Shown: positions 18,720 through 27,902 of the stretch, piece by piece
Position numbering within the stretch: position 1 is the first letter of the stretch
Layout of the letters: every line of letters begins with the position of its first letter
From: Stenotrophomonas maltophilia
GTDB lineage: Bacteria > Pseudomonadota > Gammaproteobacteria > Xanthomonadales > Xanthomonadaceae
Assembly: GCF_006974125.1 (NCBI RefSeq)
Contig: NZ_CP037858.1
Span: 3,596,001 to 3,660,000, forward strand
Direction of reading: 5' to 3'
Length of the DNA: 64,000 bases
Translations under genes and position numbers: made by a program
The notes under the pieces: generated by a model
What the model saw: the letters and a program-made list of their open reading frames with translations, nothing else
What the model was told of the DNA's origin: nothing
Databases searched by the model: none

Positions 18720-18992
18720 TGCGCGGGGAATGCCCCGGGGCCTTCAACAGATCCCGCTCCGAAAAACGTTGCAGATCGGGTCGTTGCCCGTGGTGTCTGG
18801 CCGGGACGCCGTAGGCTCGACCGGGCAGCCCCGGCCTTTTGCGCGGACGGGCCCTGATGGCGGGGTAAAGCCGACACCCCTTCCGGCCCGGGAGCGGGCC
18901 GCTGGCGGCTTCCGCCCGTCGCCGTCATATCCCCTGCGGCCCCCGGCCGTTAGAATGGCGGCCGCTGTCCACCGCCCGCTCCCGGAGCCCCC

Positions 18993-20129
18993 ATGCCCGT
19001 TGAAGCCCAGCCGGTAGCCGCCGTCGTCGACACGACCGGTGCGCCCGGCTATCTCTCCATTCGTGATTTGCGCAAGGAATTCGACGGTTTTGTCGCCGTC
19101 GACGACGTCAATCTGGACGTGCGCAAGGGCGAGATCTTTGCCCTGCTCGGTGGCTCCGGCAGCGGCAAATCGACCCTGCTGCGCTGCCTCGGCGGCTTCG
19201 AGACACCCACCAAGGGCAGCATCACCCTTGATGGCCAGCGCCTGGACGCGCTGCCGCCGTACCAGCGGCCGGTCAACATGATGTTCCAGTCCTATGCCCT
19301 GTTCCCGCACATGACGGTCGAGCAGAACATCGCCTTCGGCCTGAAACAGGACGGCCTGGGCAAGGACGCGATCAGCAAGCGTGTCGGCGAGATGCTGGAC
19401 CTGGTGCAGATGGGCCACCTGGGCAAGCGCAAGCCGCACCAGCTGTCCGGCGGCCAGCAGCAGCGCGTGGCGCTGGCGCGGTCGCTGGCCAAGGGGCCGA
19501 AGCTGCTGCTGCTGGACGAGCCGATGGGCGCGCTGGACAAGAAGCTGCGCTCGCAGATGCAGCTGGAACTGGTCAGCATCATCGAATCGTCGGGCGTGAC
19601 CTGCGTGATGGTCACCCACGACCAGGAAGAAGCGATGACCATGGCCACCCGCATCGCGGTGATGGATGCCGGCTGGATCCAGCAGGTCGGCAAGCCCGAC
19701 GAGGTCTACGAGCAGCCGGCCAACCGCTTCGTCGCCGAGTTCATCGGTTCGGTCAACCTGTTCGACGGTGTGATCGACGAGGACCTGCCCGAGTACGTCA
19801 CCGTGCGCTCGCCGCTGTTCCCGGCGCCGATCTACATCGCCCATGGCATCACCGGCTATGAAGGTCAGCCGGTCGCGTTCGCGCTGCGCCCGGAGAAGGT
19901 GATGATCGGCAAGGACGAGCCGGAAGGGCACACCAACAAAGCGCAGGGCGTGATCGAGGACATCGCCTACTTCGGCAGCCATTCGGTCTACCACGTGCGC
20001 CTGCCCAGCGGCGCCAAGGTGCTGGCCAACTTCGCCAATTCGCAGCGTTGGGCCAGCGATGGCCTCACCTGGGGCGATGAGGTGTGGGTGCACTGGCGCG
20101 ACAACGACGGCGTGGTGCTGACCTCATGA
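18993..20129 (+). CDS. potG: Putrescine ABC importer ATPase
   Basis: 378 residues. Walker A is GGSGSGKST (53-61), the signature LSGGQQQR is at 151-158, and Walker B LLLLDEP is at 171-177, followed by the H-loop VTHDQEEAM. A C-terminal TOBE-type regulatory domain (FALRPEKVMIG) follows, as in PotA/PotG. It powers polyamine uptake with PotF, PotH and PotI. A TAGAAT hexamer at 18951-18956 may be a -10 box, suggesting its own promoter apart from potF. The stop overlaps potH by four bases (ATGA at 20126-20129). Confidence 0.93.
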   Translation: MPVEAQPVAAVVDTTGAPGYLSIRDLRKEFDGFVAVDDVNLDVRKGEIFALLGGSGSGKSTLLRCLGGFETPTKGSITLDGQRLDALPPYQRPVNMMFQSYALFPHMTVEQNIAFGLKQDGLGKDAISKRVGEMLDLVQMGHLGKRKPHQLSGGQQQRVALARSLAKGPKLLLLDEPMGALDKKLRSQMQLELVSIIESSGVTCVMVTHDQEEAMTMATRIAVMDAGWIQQVGKPDEVYEQPANRFVAEFIGSVNLFDGVIDEDLPEYVTVRSPLFPAPIYIAHGITGYEGQPVAFALRPEKVMIGKDEPEGHTNKAQGVIEDIAYFGSHSVYHVRLPSGAKVLANFANSQRWASDGLTWGDEVWVHWRDNDGVVLTS

Positions 20130-21058
20130 GCACGGCCGGCCTGAAGCGCTGGCTGCCGGGGCTGCGTGCCACGGTGATCGGCATTCCGTACCTGTGGCTG
20201 CTGCTGTTCTTCGCAGTGCCGTTCCTGATCGTGCTGATGATCAGCTTCTCGCTCAGCCGGGTCGGCTCGCCGCCGTACACCTGGCTGCTGCAGTACGTGG
20301 ACGGCGGCTTCTCGCTGAAGCTGAACCTGGAAAACTACCTGGCGCTGTTCCGCGATTCGATCTATGCCCAGGCCTTCCTGAGCTCGATCAGGATCGCAGC
20401 GATCTCGACTTTCCTGACCCTGCTGATCGGCTACCCGATGGCCTATGCCATCGCCCGCCTGTCACCGGCCGCGCGCAATGTGGCGATGATGCTGGTGGTG
20501 CTGCCTTCGTGGACCTCGTTCCTGATCCGCGTGTATGCGTGGAAGGCGATCCTGGACCGCAACGGCCTGCTCGACCAGTTCCTGCAGTTCACCGGCCTGC
20601 AGACGCTGATGACCAGCCTGGGCCTGCCCAAGCTGCAGCTGATCGATACGCCGACCGCCGCCTATATCGGCATCGTCTACTGCTACCTGCCGTTCATGGT
20701 GCTGCCGCTGTACGCCAACCTGGTCAAGCATGACCACCGGCTGCTGGAAGCGGCCTACGACCTCGGTGCCAAGCCGTGGCAGGCGTTCCTGCGCATTACC
20801 CTGCCGCTGTCGAAGGCGGGCATCATCGCCGGCTGCATGCTGGTGATGATTCCGGCCATCGGTGAATTCGTGATCCCGGAAATGCTGGGCGGCTCGGAAA
20901 CGCTGATGGTCGGCCGCCAGCTGTGGAACGAGTTCTTCAACAATCGCAACTGGCCGGGCGCCTCGGCGATGGCGGTGGCGATGATCCTGTTGCTGCTGGT
21001 GCCGATCCTGCTGTTCAACCGTTCCCAGCAGCGCCTGCTGGAAGGGAAGCAGGCATGA
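20126..21058 (+). CDS. potH: Putrescine ABC importer permease
   Basis: 310 residues with six membrane helices and a long first periplasmic loop (SRVGSPPYTW...). The cytoplasmic EAA loop reads EAAYDLGAKPWQAFLRITLPL, which couples to the ATPase. PAIGEFVIPEMLGG is typical of PotH/PotB. It overlaps potG at its start and potI at its end (ATGA at 21055-21058), so the three are a tight translational unit. Confidence 0.93.
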   Translation: MSTAGLKRWLPGLRATVIGIPYLWLLLFFAVPFLIVLMISFSLSRVGSPPYTWLLQYVDGGFSLKLNLENYLALFRDSIYAQAFLSSIRIAAISTFLTLLIGYPMAYAIARLSPAARNVAMMLVVLPSWTSFLIRVYAWKAILDRNGLLDQFLQFTGLQTLMTSLGLPKLQLIDTPTAAYIGIVYCYLPFMVLPLYANLVKHDHRLLEAAYDLGAKPWQAFLRITLPLSKAGIIAGCMLVMIPAIGEFVIPEMLGGSETLMVGRQLWNEFFNNRNWPGASAMAVAMILLLLVPILLFNRSQQRLLEGKQA

Positions 21059-21897
21059 GCCCGCGTACCGCCAAGGGCCTGGGGCTGGGCGTGCTGCTGC
21101 TCGGCTTCGCCTTCCTGTACCTGCCGATCCTGCTGCTGATGTTCTACTCGTTCAACAGCTCGCGGCTGGCGATGGTCTGGGCCGGGTTCTCCACCCGCGC
21201 CTACAGCGACCTGTTCGCCGACCGCGCGCTGATGGACGCGATGTGGACCAGCCTGGTGGTGGCGTTCTGGACCGCCTGCACCGCCACCGTGCTGGGCACG
21301 CTGGCGGCGATGGTGATGACCCGCTTCAAGCGCTTCCGCGGCAAGCCGCTGTTCGGTGCGCTGGTGACCGCGCCGCTGGTGATGCCGGATGTGATCCTGG
21401 GCTTCTCGCTGATGGCGCTGCTGGCCTCGATGGGCGCGATTCCCGGCTTCCCGGCACGCGGCCTGACCACCATCTGGATCGCCCACGTCACCTTCACCCT
21501 GTGCTTCGTCACGGTGGTGGTGTCCTCGCGCCTGCAGGAAATGGACCTGTCGCTGGAAGAAGCGGCGATGGACCTGGGTGCGAGCCGGCTGACCGTGTTC
21601 GGCCGCATCACCCTGCCGATCATCGCGCCGGCGCTGGTGGCGGGCTGGCTGCTGGCCTTCACCCTGTCGCTGGATGACGTGGTGGTGGCGAGTTTCGTCG
21701 CCACACCGGGTTCGACCACGTTGCCGATGAAGGTGTTCGCCTCGGTGCGCATGGGCATCAGCCCGAAGATCAACGCGTTGGCCACGCTGCTGGTGTCGGC
21801 GGTGTCGATCGCCGCAGTGATCGGCTGGTACATCAATGCGCGGGCGGAGAAGCGGCGCCAGCGCGACCTGCAGCTGGCGAGGCAGGACAACGGCTGA
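21055..21897 (+). CDS. potI: Putrescine ABC importer permease
   Basis: 280 residues and six membrane helices. The first helix has LYLPILLLMFYSFN, and the EAA loop is EEAAMDLGASRLTVFGRITLP. The SLDDVVVASFVATPG stretch is characteristic of PotI/PotC. It forms the channel with PotH. The ATG at 21055 overlaps the potH stop and is the natural start. It is followed by 83 bases before the dehydrogenase. Confidence 0.93.
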   Translation: MSPRTAKGLGLGVLLLGFAFLYLPILLLMFYSFNSSRLAMVWAGFSTRAYSDLFADRALMDAMWTSLVVAFWTACTATVLGTLAAMVMTRFKRFRGKPLFGALVTAPLVMPDVILGFSLMALLASMGAIPGFPARGLTTIWIAHVTFTLCFVTVVVSSRLQEMDLSLEEAAMDLGASRLTVFGRITLPIIAPALVAGWLLAFTLSLDDVVVASFVATPGSTTLPMKVFASVRMGISPKINALATLLVSAVSIAAVIGWYINARAEKRRQRDLQLARQDNG

Positions 21898-21980
21898 GCA
21901 CACGGCCTGGCGACAGTGCCGGCAACACCCGGCTCACGGCCGGCGGCGCACAATGGGGGTCTTCCAGAGGGAGATCCCCC

Positions 21981-23345
21981 ATGACCGTCGAGATCGTCGA
22001 CCCGGCCACCGGCCAGGTGACCTACCGCCATGAACTGATGGGCGCTGCCGATATCGAGCAGCGCCTGCAGGCCGCTGCCGATGCCTTCCCCGGCTGGGCC
22101 GACCACTCGCTGCAGGATCGTGGTGCCATCCTGCGCCGGATCGCCGCGCAGCTGCGCACGCGCCGCGACGATCTGCAGCAGGCGATGACCCACGAGATGG
22201 GCAAGCTCAAGGCCGAGGCGCTGGCCGAGGTCGACAAGTGCGCTGCCGCCTGCGAGTACTACGCCGACCACGCAGCCGACTATCTCAAGCCGCAGCTGAT
22301 CGACACCGAAGCCCAGCGCAGCTACGTGCGCTACGAACCGATCGGCTGCGTGTTCGCGGTGATGCCATGGAATTTCCCGATCTGGCAGGTGTTCCGCTTC
22401 CTGGCCCCGGCGTTCATGGCCGGCAACGTGGCCCTGCTGAAACACGCCAGCAACGTACCGCAGTGCGCCGACCTGATCCTGGCCGTGTGCCGTGACGGGG
22501 GTCTACCCGATGGTGTGTTCGACGTGCTGCACATCGACAACGACCAGGCTGCCGAGGTGCTGCGCGACGCACGGGTGAAGGCGGTGACGCTGACCGGCAG
22601 CGAGCGGGCAGGGCGCTCGATCGCTTCCAACGCCGGCAGCCAGTTGAAGAAGTCGGTGATGGAGCTGGGTGGTAGTGACGCCTTCGTGGTACTCGACGAT
22701 GCCGATCTCGACAAGACCGTGGCGGCGGCAGTGAAGTCACGTTTCGACAACAGCGGCCAGACCTGCATCGCGGCCAAGCGCTTCATCGTGGTCGAGGCGG
22801 TGGCCGATGAATTCACCCGTCGCTTTGTGGAAGCGGCGGCAGAGCGCCAGTACGGCGATCCTGATGAGCGGGGCACCACGCTGGCGCCAATGGCGCGCGC
22901 CGACCTGCGCGACGAACTGCACAAGCAGGTGCAGGCCAGCGTGGCCAAGGGCGCGCGGGTGCTGATCGGCGGCGAGCCGATTGCCGGCACCCATGCCGGC
23001 TATCCGGCCACGGTGCTCGACCAGGTGGGTCCTGGCATGCCGGCCTACGACGAGGAACTGTTTGGACCAGTTGCGGCGGTGATCCGGGTCAAGGATGAAG
23101 CCGAAGCGCTGCACGTGGCCAACGACACCCGCTTCGGCCTGGGCGGCAGCGTGTGGACCGGCGACCCGGTGCGCGGCGAAGGGTTTGCCCAGCGCATGGA
23201 ATGCGGTGCGGCATTCGTCAACGCCATCGTCAAGAGTGATGCGCGGCTGCCGTTCGGTGGCAGCAAGCAGTCGGGTTTCGGTCGCGAACTGGCCGACCAC
23301 GGCATCCATGAGTTCATGAACATCAAGACCGTCTACGTGGCTTGA
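21981..23345 (+). CDS. Succinate-semialdehyde-type dehydrogenase
   Basis: 454 residues, an aldehyde dehydrogenase of the Sad/GabD group. It has MPWNFPIWQVFRFLAPA for cofactor binding, the general-base E228 in MELGGSDAF and the nucleophile C262 in SGQTCIAAKRF. Its short N-terminus and LGGS/IAAKRF wording favour the Sad (YneI)-like branch, which uses NAD. It would oxidise succinic semialdehyde from GABA to succinate, closing the putrescine route to the TCA cycle. A GGGAG ribosome binding site precedes the ATG within a stretch that may fold back (GGGGGTCT with AGATCCCCC). Confidence 0.85.
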   Translation: MTVEIVDPATGQVTYRHELMGAADIEQRLQAAADAFPGWADHSLQDRGAILRRIAAQLRTRRDDLQQAMTHEMGKLKAEALAEVDKCAAACEYYADHAADYLKPQLIDTEAQRSYVRYEPIGCVFAVMPWNFPIWQVFRFLAPAFMAGNVALLKHASNVPQCADLILAVCRDGGLPDGVFDVLHIDNDQAAEVLRDARVKAVTLTGSERAGRSIASNAGSQLKKSVMELGGSDAFVVLDDADLDKTVAAAVKSRFDNSGQTCIAAKRFIVVEAVADEFTRRFVEAAAERQYGDPDERGTTLAPMARADLRDELHKQVQASVAKGARVLIGGEPIAGTHAGYPATVLDQVGPGMPAYDEELFGPVAAVIRVKDEAEALHVANDTRFGLGGSVWTGDPVRGEGFAQRMECGAAFVNAIVKSDARLPFGGSKQSGFGRELADHGIHEFMNIKTVYVA

Positions 23346-23354
23346 TGCCGAACG

Positions 23355-23409
23355 GCAGTGCCGGCCGCTGGCCGGCATTGCCTGGTTGCCGGCCAGCGGC
23401 CGGCACTAC
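23355..23409. repeat. SMAG palindrome pair between convergent genes
   Basis: A copy beginning GCAGTGCCGGCC at 23355 (GTAG changed to GCAG) is followed by an inverted copy ending CACTAC at 23409. It fills the gap between the stop codons of the dehydrogenase and corA and could act as a bidirectional transcription terminator. Confidence 0.8.
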
Positions 23410-23419
23410 CAGAAGCGGG

Positions 23420-24442
23420 TCACAACCATTTGGCCCGCTTGAACAACCGGTACAACCCCACGCACACACCGCCCACGCCAACGATCATCAGCGGGTACGA
23501 CCACGGCTCACTCAGCTCCGGCATGTGGCTGAAGTTCATGCCGTACCAGCTGGTGATCAGTGTCGGCGCGGCCAGCAGTGCAGCCCAGGCACCCAGTCGT
23601 TTCACCGTCTCGCCCTGCGCCAGTGTCACCAGCGACAGGTTCACGCTCAGCGCGGTGCCCAGCATCTCGCGCAGAGTGTCGATCACATCGCTGATGCGTA
23701 CCGCATGGTCATGCACATCACGCACGTACAGCTTCACTTCGTCGGGAATCAGATCGCCCTGGTAGCGGCGGATCTGGGCCAGCACATCCTGCAGCGGTGC
23801 CACCGCCATGCGCATCTTGTTCAGTTCGCGCTTGAGCTCGTACAGCCGCACCACCGTGCTGCGCTTGTAGGTGTCGGCGAAGATGTCCTTTTCCAGCAGG
23901 TCCAGGGTGTCGCGGAAGCGGTGCACGATCGGCAGGTAGTTGTCGACCACGAAGTCGGTCACCGCGTACAGGCAGTACGACGGGCCCATCTTCAGCAGCT
24001 GCGGCTCGCGCTCCACGCGCGCACGTACCGGGGCGTAGGACAACGAGGCACCGTGGCGCACCGTCACCAGGAAGCGCGGGCCGAGGAAGGCATGGGTTTC
24101 GCCATACTGGATGCGTTCGTCGACCATCTGCGCGGTGGTCACCACCACGAACAGCGAATTGCCGTAGGTCTCGACCTTGGGCCGCTGGTGCGCATTGCGC
24201 GCATCCTCGATGGCCAGGTCGTGCAGGCAGAATTCTTCCTGCAGTTTCAACAGCACGTCTTCATTGGGGTCGTACAGGCCGACCCAGACGAAGCCGTTGC
24301 CGCTGGCAATGACATCGCTGATGGCGTCCAGGCTGATGTCGTGGCGCTTGCCTTCGTCATCGTAGTGGACGCAGTTGATGACGCAGGTAGGGTTGGCCGA
24401 AGCCGGGGCGGAAGCGGAGGCGGGCAATGACATGCCCGCCAT
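23420..24442 (-). CDS. corA: Magnesium/cobalt transport protein CorA
   Basis: About 340 residues. A large N-terminal cytoplasmic domain is followed by two C-terminal helices. The first ends in the pore motif YGMNF, and the short loop before the second reads SHMPELSEPWSY. The acidic/basic tail RLFKRAKWL closes it. CorA forms a pentameric Mg2+ channel in the inner membrane. It starts 6 bases after the DUF4105 gene ends and is the last gene of the phoH-ybeY-corC operon. Starts at 24442 or 24433 are both plausible. Confidence 0.93.
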   Translation of the reverse strand: MAGMSLPASASAPASANPTCVINCVHYDDEGKRHDISLDAISDVIASGNGFVWVGLYDPNEDVLLKLQEEFCLHDLAIEDARNAHQRPKVETYGNSLFVVVTTAQMVDERIQYGETHAFLGPRFLVTVRHGASLSYAPVRARVEREPQLLKMGPSYCLYAVTDFVVDNYLPIVHRFRDTLDLLEKDIFADTYKRSTVVRLYELKRELNKMRMAVAPLQDVLAQIRRYQGDLIPDEVKLYVRDVHDHAVRISDVIDTLREMLGTALSVNLSLVTLAQGETVKRLGAWAALLAAPTLITSWYGMNFSHMPELSEPWSYPLMIVGVGGVCVGLYRLFKRAKWL

Positions 24443-24448
24443 CGTGCG

Positions 24449-25699
24449 TCAGGGCCGTGTTTCGGACAAGTGAGGACGACGCGCCAGCACCCACGCCAGG
24501 GCGACGTGCACCGGCAGCAGCAGCACGATCCACTGCACGTTGTACTGCGCCTGCAGGCTCAGCCAGTGCAGCACCAGCGCGGCCACGGCCTGCACTGCCA
24601 GCAGCCACAGCACCACCCTGAACATGCGGCCCGGCACGCGCCGGCGCAGCAGGGCGATCGCACCCGGCAGCAGCAGCACGGCCAGTGGCGAAAGCAGCAG
24701 CAGGTTGCGGTTGGCCCACGCGGCGTAGTGGATGCTGAAGCCCCACAGGAACACCAGCACGCCGCCGAACAGGGCACACAACAGCCAGAACGGCAACGCC
24801 AGCCCGGCCAGCAGGCGCGGACGGCGGCGCAGCGCCAGCACGCCGGCGGCGATCACCAGGCCGCACAGCAGCCACGGCCACCAACGGCGCGCGAACTCCT
24901 TCGGCTCCGGGGCGATGCGGTGCGGCAGCAGTTCCTGTTCGGACTGCACCAGCGGCCGGCCATCGCTGTTGCGCGCCTGGCGCAGGGCATCGGCCAGGCG
25001 CATCGGCACAAACGCCTCCTGCCAGCGCGACAGTGGCTGGTCGGCGAACGGCCCCAGGCCGACGTCGAAGCCCAGCCACATCCACGGGGCCGGCGAGGCG
25101 AGGCGCACCGACTCGCTGCGGTAGGTGTTGCCGCGCGAGCGACCGGCCAGCTGCGACTGCAGGCCGCCACCCAGTGCCTTGTCCACCGTGTCGCGCACCA
25201 TCGTGGCGCAGTTGGCGGTGTAGTAATCGTAGTGGTACCGCGCGTTTTCCGGCTTGGCCCGTTCGGCCAGGTCGGCGGCCAGCGAGCGGGCCTGGTCCGG
25301 GCGCAGGTCCAGCCACTGCACGCTGGCGCCACGGCCGGTCTCGTCGTAGTAGGACAGGTCCTGCTGCAGCGGCAGCGCCACCAGGTAGTACATCATGTCG
25401 CCGCGTGCGAAGCGGCTGATGAAATCGTCTTCGGACGGATCGAAGTAGCCGAAGTTGTACGAGGTCGCTTCACCGCTGAGCGGATCGACCACGACGATGG
25501 CGTCATGGCCGAATCGCTCGAAGAACACCGTGCCCGGTTGCATGGTCACCACGCCGATGCGAGGCGCAGGGGACTCGGCGCTTGCGATGGACGCTGCAGG
25601 TGTGGCCGCCGCCGGCTGCGCGAACGCGGCCAGCGGCAGGGCCATGGCCAGCACCCACAGTGCCAGCCACAGCGTCAGGATCAGGCCGCGGCGCTTCAA
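24449..25699 (-). CDS. DUF4105 / Lnb-like membrane protein
   Basis: 416 residues. A signal peptide or first helix ends at AFAQ (about 28). A periplasmic domain follows, with H65 in RFGHDAIVVV and C164 in YYTANCATMV (H156 nearby), consistent with a papain/NlpC-like Cys-His active site. After a linker come five C-terminal membrane helices. DUF4105 is the N-terminal domain of Lnb, reported as an alternative lipoprotein N-acyltransferase in Bdellovibrio. The gene overlaps corC by four bases, in the position lnt occupies in the E. coli ybeZYX-lnt operon. An acyltransferase role here is inference. Confidence 0.8.
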   Translation of the reverse strand: MKRRGLILTLWLALWVLAMALPLAAFAQPAAATPAASIASAESPAPRIGVVTMQPGTVFFERFGHDAIVVVDPLSGEATSYNFGYFDPSEDDFISRFARGDMMYYLVALPLQQDLSYYDETGRGASVQWLDLRPDQARSLAADLAERAKPENARYHYDYYTANCATMVRDTVDKALGGGLQSQLAGRSRGNTYRSESVRLASPAPWMWLGFDVGLGPFADQPLSRWQEAFVPMRLADALRQARNSDGRPLVQSEQELLPHRIAPEPKEFARRWWPWLLCGLVIAAGVLALRRRPRLLAGLALPFWLLCALFGGVLVFLWGFSIHYAAWANRNLLLLSPLAVLLLPGAIALLRRRVPGRMFRVVLWLLAVQAVAALVLHWLSLQAQYNVQWIVLLLPVHVALAWVLARRPHLSETRP

Positions 25700-26577
25700 G
25701 CGTCGTCCTGCGCGTCCGGCGGCAGCACGGTCACATGGAAGGCCTGCACCCGGCGCGCATCGGCGCGGGCCACGCGGAACATGAAGCGGTCCAGCGCCAG
25801 TTCGTCGCCGACTTCCGGCAGGTGGCCCACGGCCTCGGTGACTAGGCCACCGATGGTGTCGTAGTCCTCGTCGGAGAAGGTGGCACCGAAGCGTTCGTTG
25901 AAGTCGCCGATCGGGGTCAGTGCGTCGACCACGTACTGGCCGTCGGACTGGATCGCGATCTGCGCCGACGGATCCTCGGCCTCGTCATGCTCGTCGTCGA
26001 TCTCGCCGACGATCTGTTCCAGCACGTCCTCGATGGTGACCAGGCCGGCGACACCGCCGTACTCGTCCACCACGATGGCCATGTGGTTGCGCGACAGGCG
26101 GAACTCCTTCAGCAGCACGTTGAGCTTCTTCGCCTCCGGGATCAGTACCGCCGGGCGCAGCAGCTCACGCACGTTGGCCGGGCCGTTGTCGGCAACCACG
26201 CCGCGCAGCAGGTCCTTGGCCAGCAGGATGCCGAGGATGTCGTCCTTGTTCTCGCCGTGCACCGGGAAGCGCGAATGGCCGGATTCGACCACCTGCTTCA
26301 TCAGTTCCAGGAAGGGTGCTTCGACCGGCAGCGAGACCATCTGCGAGCGCGAGATCATCACGTCGCCCACGGTCAGCTCGGCCACCGAAATGGCGCCTTC
26401 CATCATCTTCAGGGTATCGGCGGCGATCAGACCCTCTTCCTGCGCGGTGTGCAGGACAGCGACCAGCTCGTCGCGGGTATGGGGTTCGCCGGAGAAGGCG
26501 GAGGTCAGGCGTTCAAGCCAGCCGCGCTTCTTTTCACTGTGCTCCGCAGGGGAGCTACTACTGTCGTCTTCTGACAT
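25696..26577 (-). CDS. corC: CorC/YbeX magnesium homeostasis protein
   Basis: 293 residues. It lacks the DUF21 membrane domain, like E. coli YbeX. Two CBS domains (about 65-195) contain VGDVMISRSQMV and the DEYGGVAGLVTIEDVLEQIVGEI signature. A C-terminal CorC_HlyC domain (LTPIGDFNERFGATFSDEDYDTIGGLV) follows. It is cytosolic and linked in other bacteria to Mg2+ efflux and ribosome maintenance. The start ATG at 26577 gives the usual acidic SEDDSSS N-terminus. It overlaps the DUF4105 gene and belongs to the phoH-ybeY operon. Confidence 0.92.
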   Translation of the reverse strand: MSEDDSSSSPAEHSEKKRGWLERLTSAFSGEPHTRDELVAVLHTAQEEGLIAADTLKMMEGAISVAELTVGDVMISRSQMVSLPVEAPFLELMKQVVESGHSRFPVHGENKDDILGILLAKDLLRGVVADNGPANVRELLRPAVLIPEAKKLNVLLKEFRLSRNHMAIVVDEYGGVAGLVTIEDVLEQIVGEIDDEHDEAEDPSAQIAIQSDGQYVVDALTPIGDFNERFGATFSDEDYDTIGGLVTEAVGHLPEVGDELALDRFMFRVARADARRVQAFHVTVLPPDAQDDA

Positions 26578-26641
26578 CTCTGGAAAAAAGGCACCCGGCA
26601 GGCCGGGCGTTGACCCAAGTCTAGCAGGATGTGACGGCCTG

Positions 26642-27232
26642 TCAGTGACTGCCGGTGGCCGGGCCTGGGGCGGCCGTGGCCGGCTCCTCTTCGGGCAGGT
26701 CCAGGCTGTAGGTGCAGCCGGCCAGGGTCTTGCCCGGGTGGGAGGCCACGGTGGAGACACTGAGGATGATCGACTCGATCTGGGCCTCGCCGGTCCTCTG
26801 GTCGGTCACATCGCGGCTGACCACCTCTCGGCCGGCCATGAACTTGCCGTCCTGGTCGTAGCCCGTCTCAAGCTCCAGGCGCTTGGCCAGCGGTCGTGGG
26901 TCGGCCTGGTCGAGGACGGCCATGACGCTGGCGCCCGCCACCGCCACCCGCTCGGTGTTCACGCCGAATACGCTGATCGGCTGGGCCAACCGGTACTCGC
27001 TCATGAACTGGTTGCCCTGCGGCAGCGGCTGCAGGCCCTGGGCCACGGCCTTCAGCGGGTCGGACAGCAATGGGGCCAGCGCGGCCTGGTCGGCCACGCC
27101 CTGGCGGCATTCGATCAGGGCCGGGAGGTCCAGGCTGGAGGCGAAGGCGGAGGGAGCGGCGAGGGCACAGAGCAGGGGCAGGCAGCAGCGCAGTGACACG
27201 GTCGGTTTCCGCAGGCGAAGGGCCGCCATCAT
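26642..27232 (-). CDS. Hypothetical secreted protein
   Basis: About 196 residues. A signal peptide (LRCCLPLLCALAAPSAFA) is followed by a mature domain starting SSLDLPALIECRQG, with one cysteine there and another in LAGCTYSLDL, which may form a disulfide. No family is recognised. The C-terminus is rich in proline, alanine and glutamate (EEEPATAAPGPATGSH). The ATG at 27232 overlaps the stop of the upstream membrane-protein gene (ATGA), which fixes the start. It sits in the phoH-to-corA operon. Confidence 0.75.
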   Translation of the reverse strand: MMAALRLRKPTVSLRCCLPLLCALAAPSAFASSLDLPALIECRQGVADQAALAPLLSDPLKAVAQGLQPLPQGNQFMSEYRLAQPISVFGVNTERVAVAGASVMAVLDQADPRPLAKRLELETGYDQDGKFMAGREVVSRDVTDQRTGEAQIESIILSVSTVASHPGKTLAGCTYSLDLPEEEPATAAPGPATGSH

Positions 27233-27837
27233 AGCCCCGGCGAGCGCCTGAACAGCCCGCTGAGAAGGCGCAGGAAACCGGTCATCGCCAGCCGCACGAC
27301 CATCAGTGAGAGGGTCAGCACGACCGCAAGCATGGCGACCTGCATCGATTGCCCCGCGATGCGCGCCACCGCCGGCCACAGGCCCGGGCTGGTCAGCCAG
27401 GGCATCAGTTCCGCTGCGGCGGTCCTGCCCACTTTCATGTGGATCACGGCCAGCACGAACAGCACCAGCAGCGAGGTGCGGCTGGCATGGAAGAACGGGA
27501 GCGCGTTGACCGGCCTGCCAAGCCGCTGCTGCAGCAGCGTTCGCCACAGCACCGGCAGGGTCAAGGCACCGACCAGTACCAGTACCATCGACGTTTCCCA
27601 CAGCCCGGGCAGGTGGGCGGGTTCCGCTCTATCTGTGAGGTGGGGGCCGATCATGCCGATCGCCAGCCCGGCCAGCAGGCACACGGGCGAGAGCAGGGCC
27701 AGGCTGCGCAGCAGCCAGTGCCTGCCGCTCGGGTCGCGGGCGCTGAGGCGGCGCACGGTGTAAGCGCCCAGCACCAGCAGGGTGGCGAACAGGCCGGCGC
27801 CCATCGCAAACGTCGTGAAGCTGTTCCCTGGGTTCAT
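27229..27837 (-). CDS. Hypothetical membrane protein
   Basis: 202 residues with about five hydrophobic segments: GAGLFATLLVLGAYTV, LLSPVCLLAGLAIGMIG, ETSMVLVLVGALTLPVLW, SLLVLFVLAVIHM and AMLAVVLTLSLMVV. No family signature is recognised. It ends with a basic tail (RLLSGLFRRSPGL). Its stop overlaps the next gene's start, so the two are co-translated and probably act together. Its location between ybeY and corC suggests an envelope role, which is unproven. Confidence 0.72.
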   Translation of the reverse strand: MNPGNSFTTFAMGAGLFATLLVLGAYTVRRLSARDPSGRHWLLRSLALLSPVCLLAGLAIGMIGPHLTDRAEPAHLPGLWETSMVLVLVGALTLPVLWRTLLQQRLGRPVNALPFFHASRTSLLVLFVLAVIHMKVGRTAAAELMPWLTSPGLWPAVARIAGQSMQVAMLAVVLTLSLMVVRLAMTGFLRLLSGLFRRSPGL

Positions 27838-27902
27838 CCTTTTTCCTTCCGCGTCCTGGCCGGTGTTGAACAGTAGCTCATGGCACTCCAGCCGTGGCGC
27901 AG

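Noticed and set aside
23342..24430. Plus-strand open frame opposite corA
   Set aside because: corA has a clear GMN motif and family length; the opposite frame is compositionally odd and glutamine/histidine-rich.
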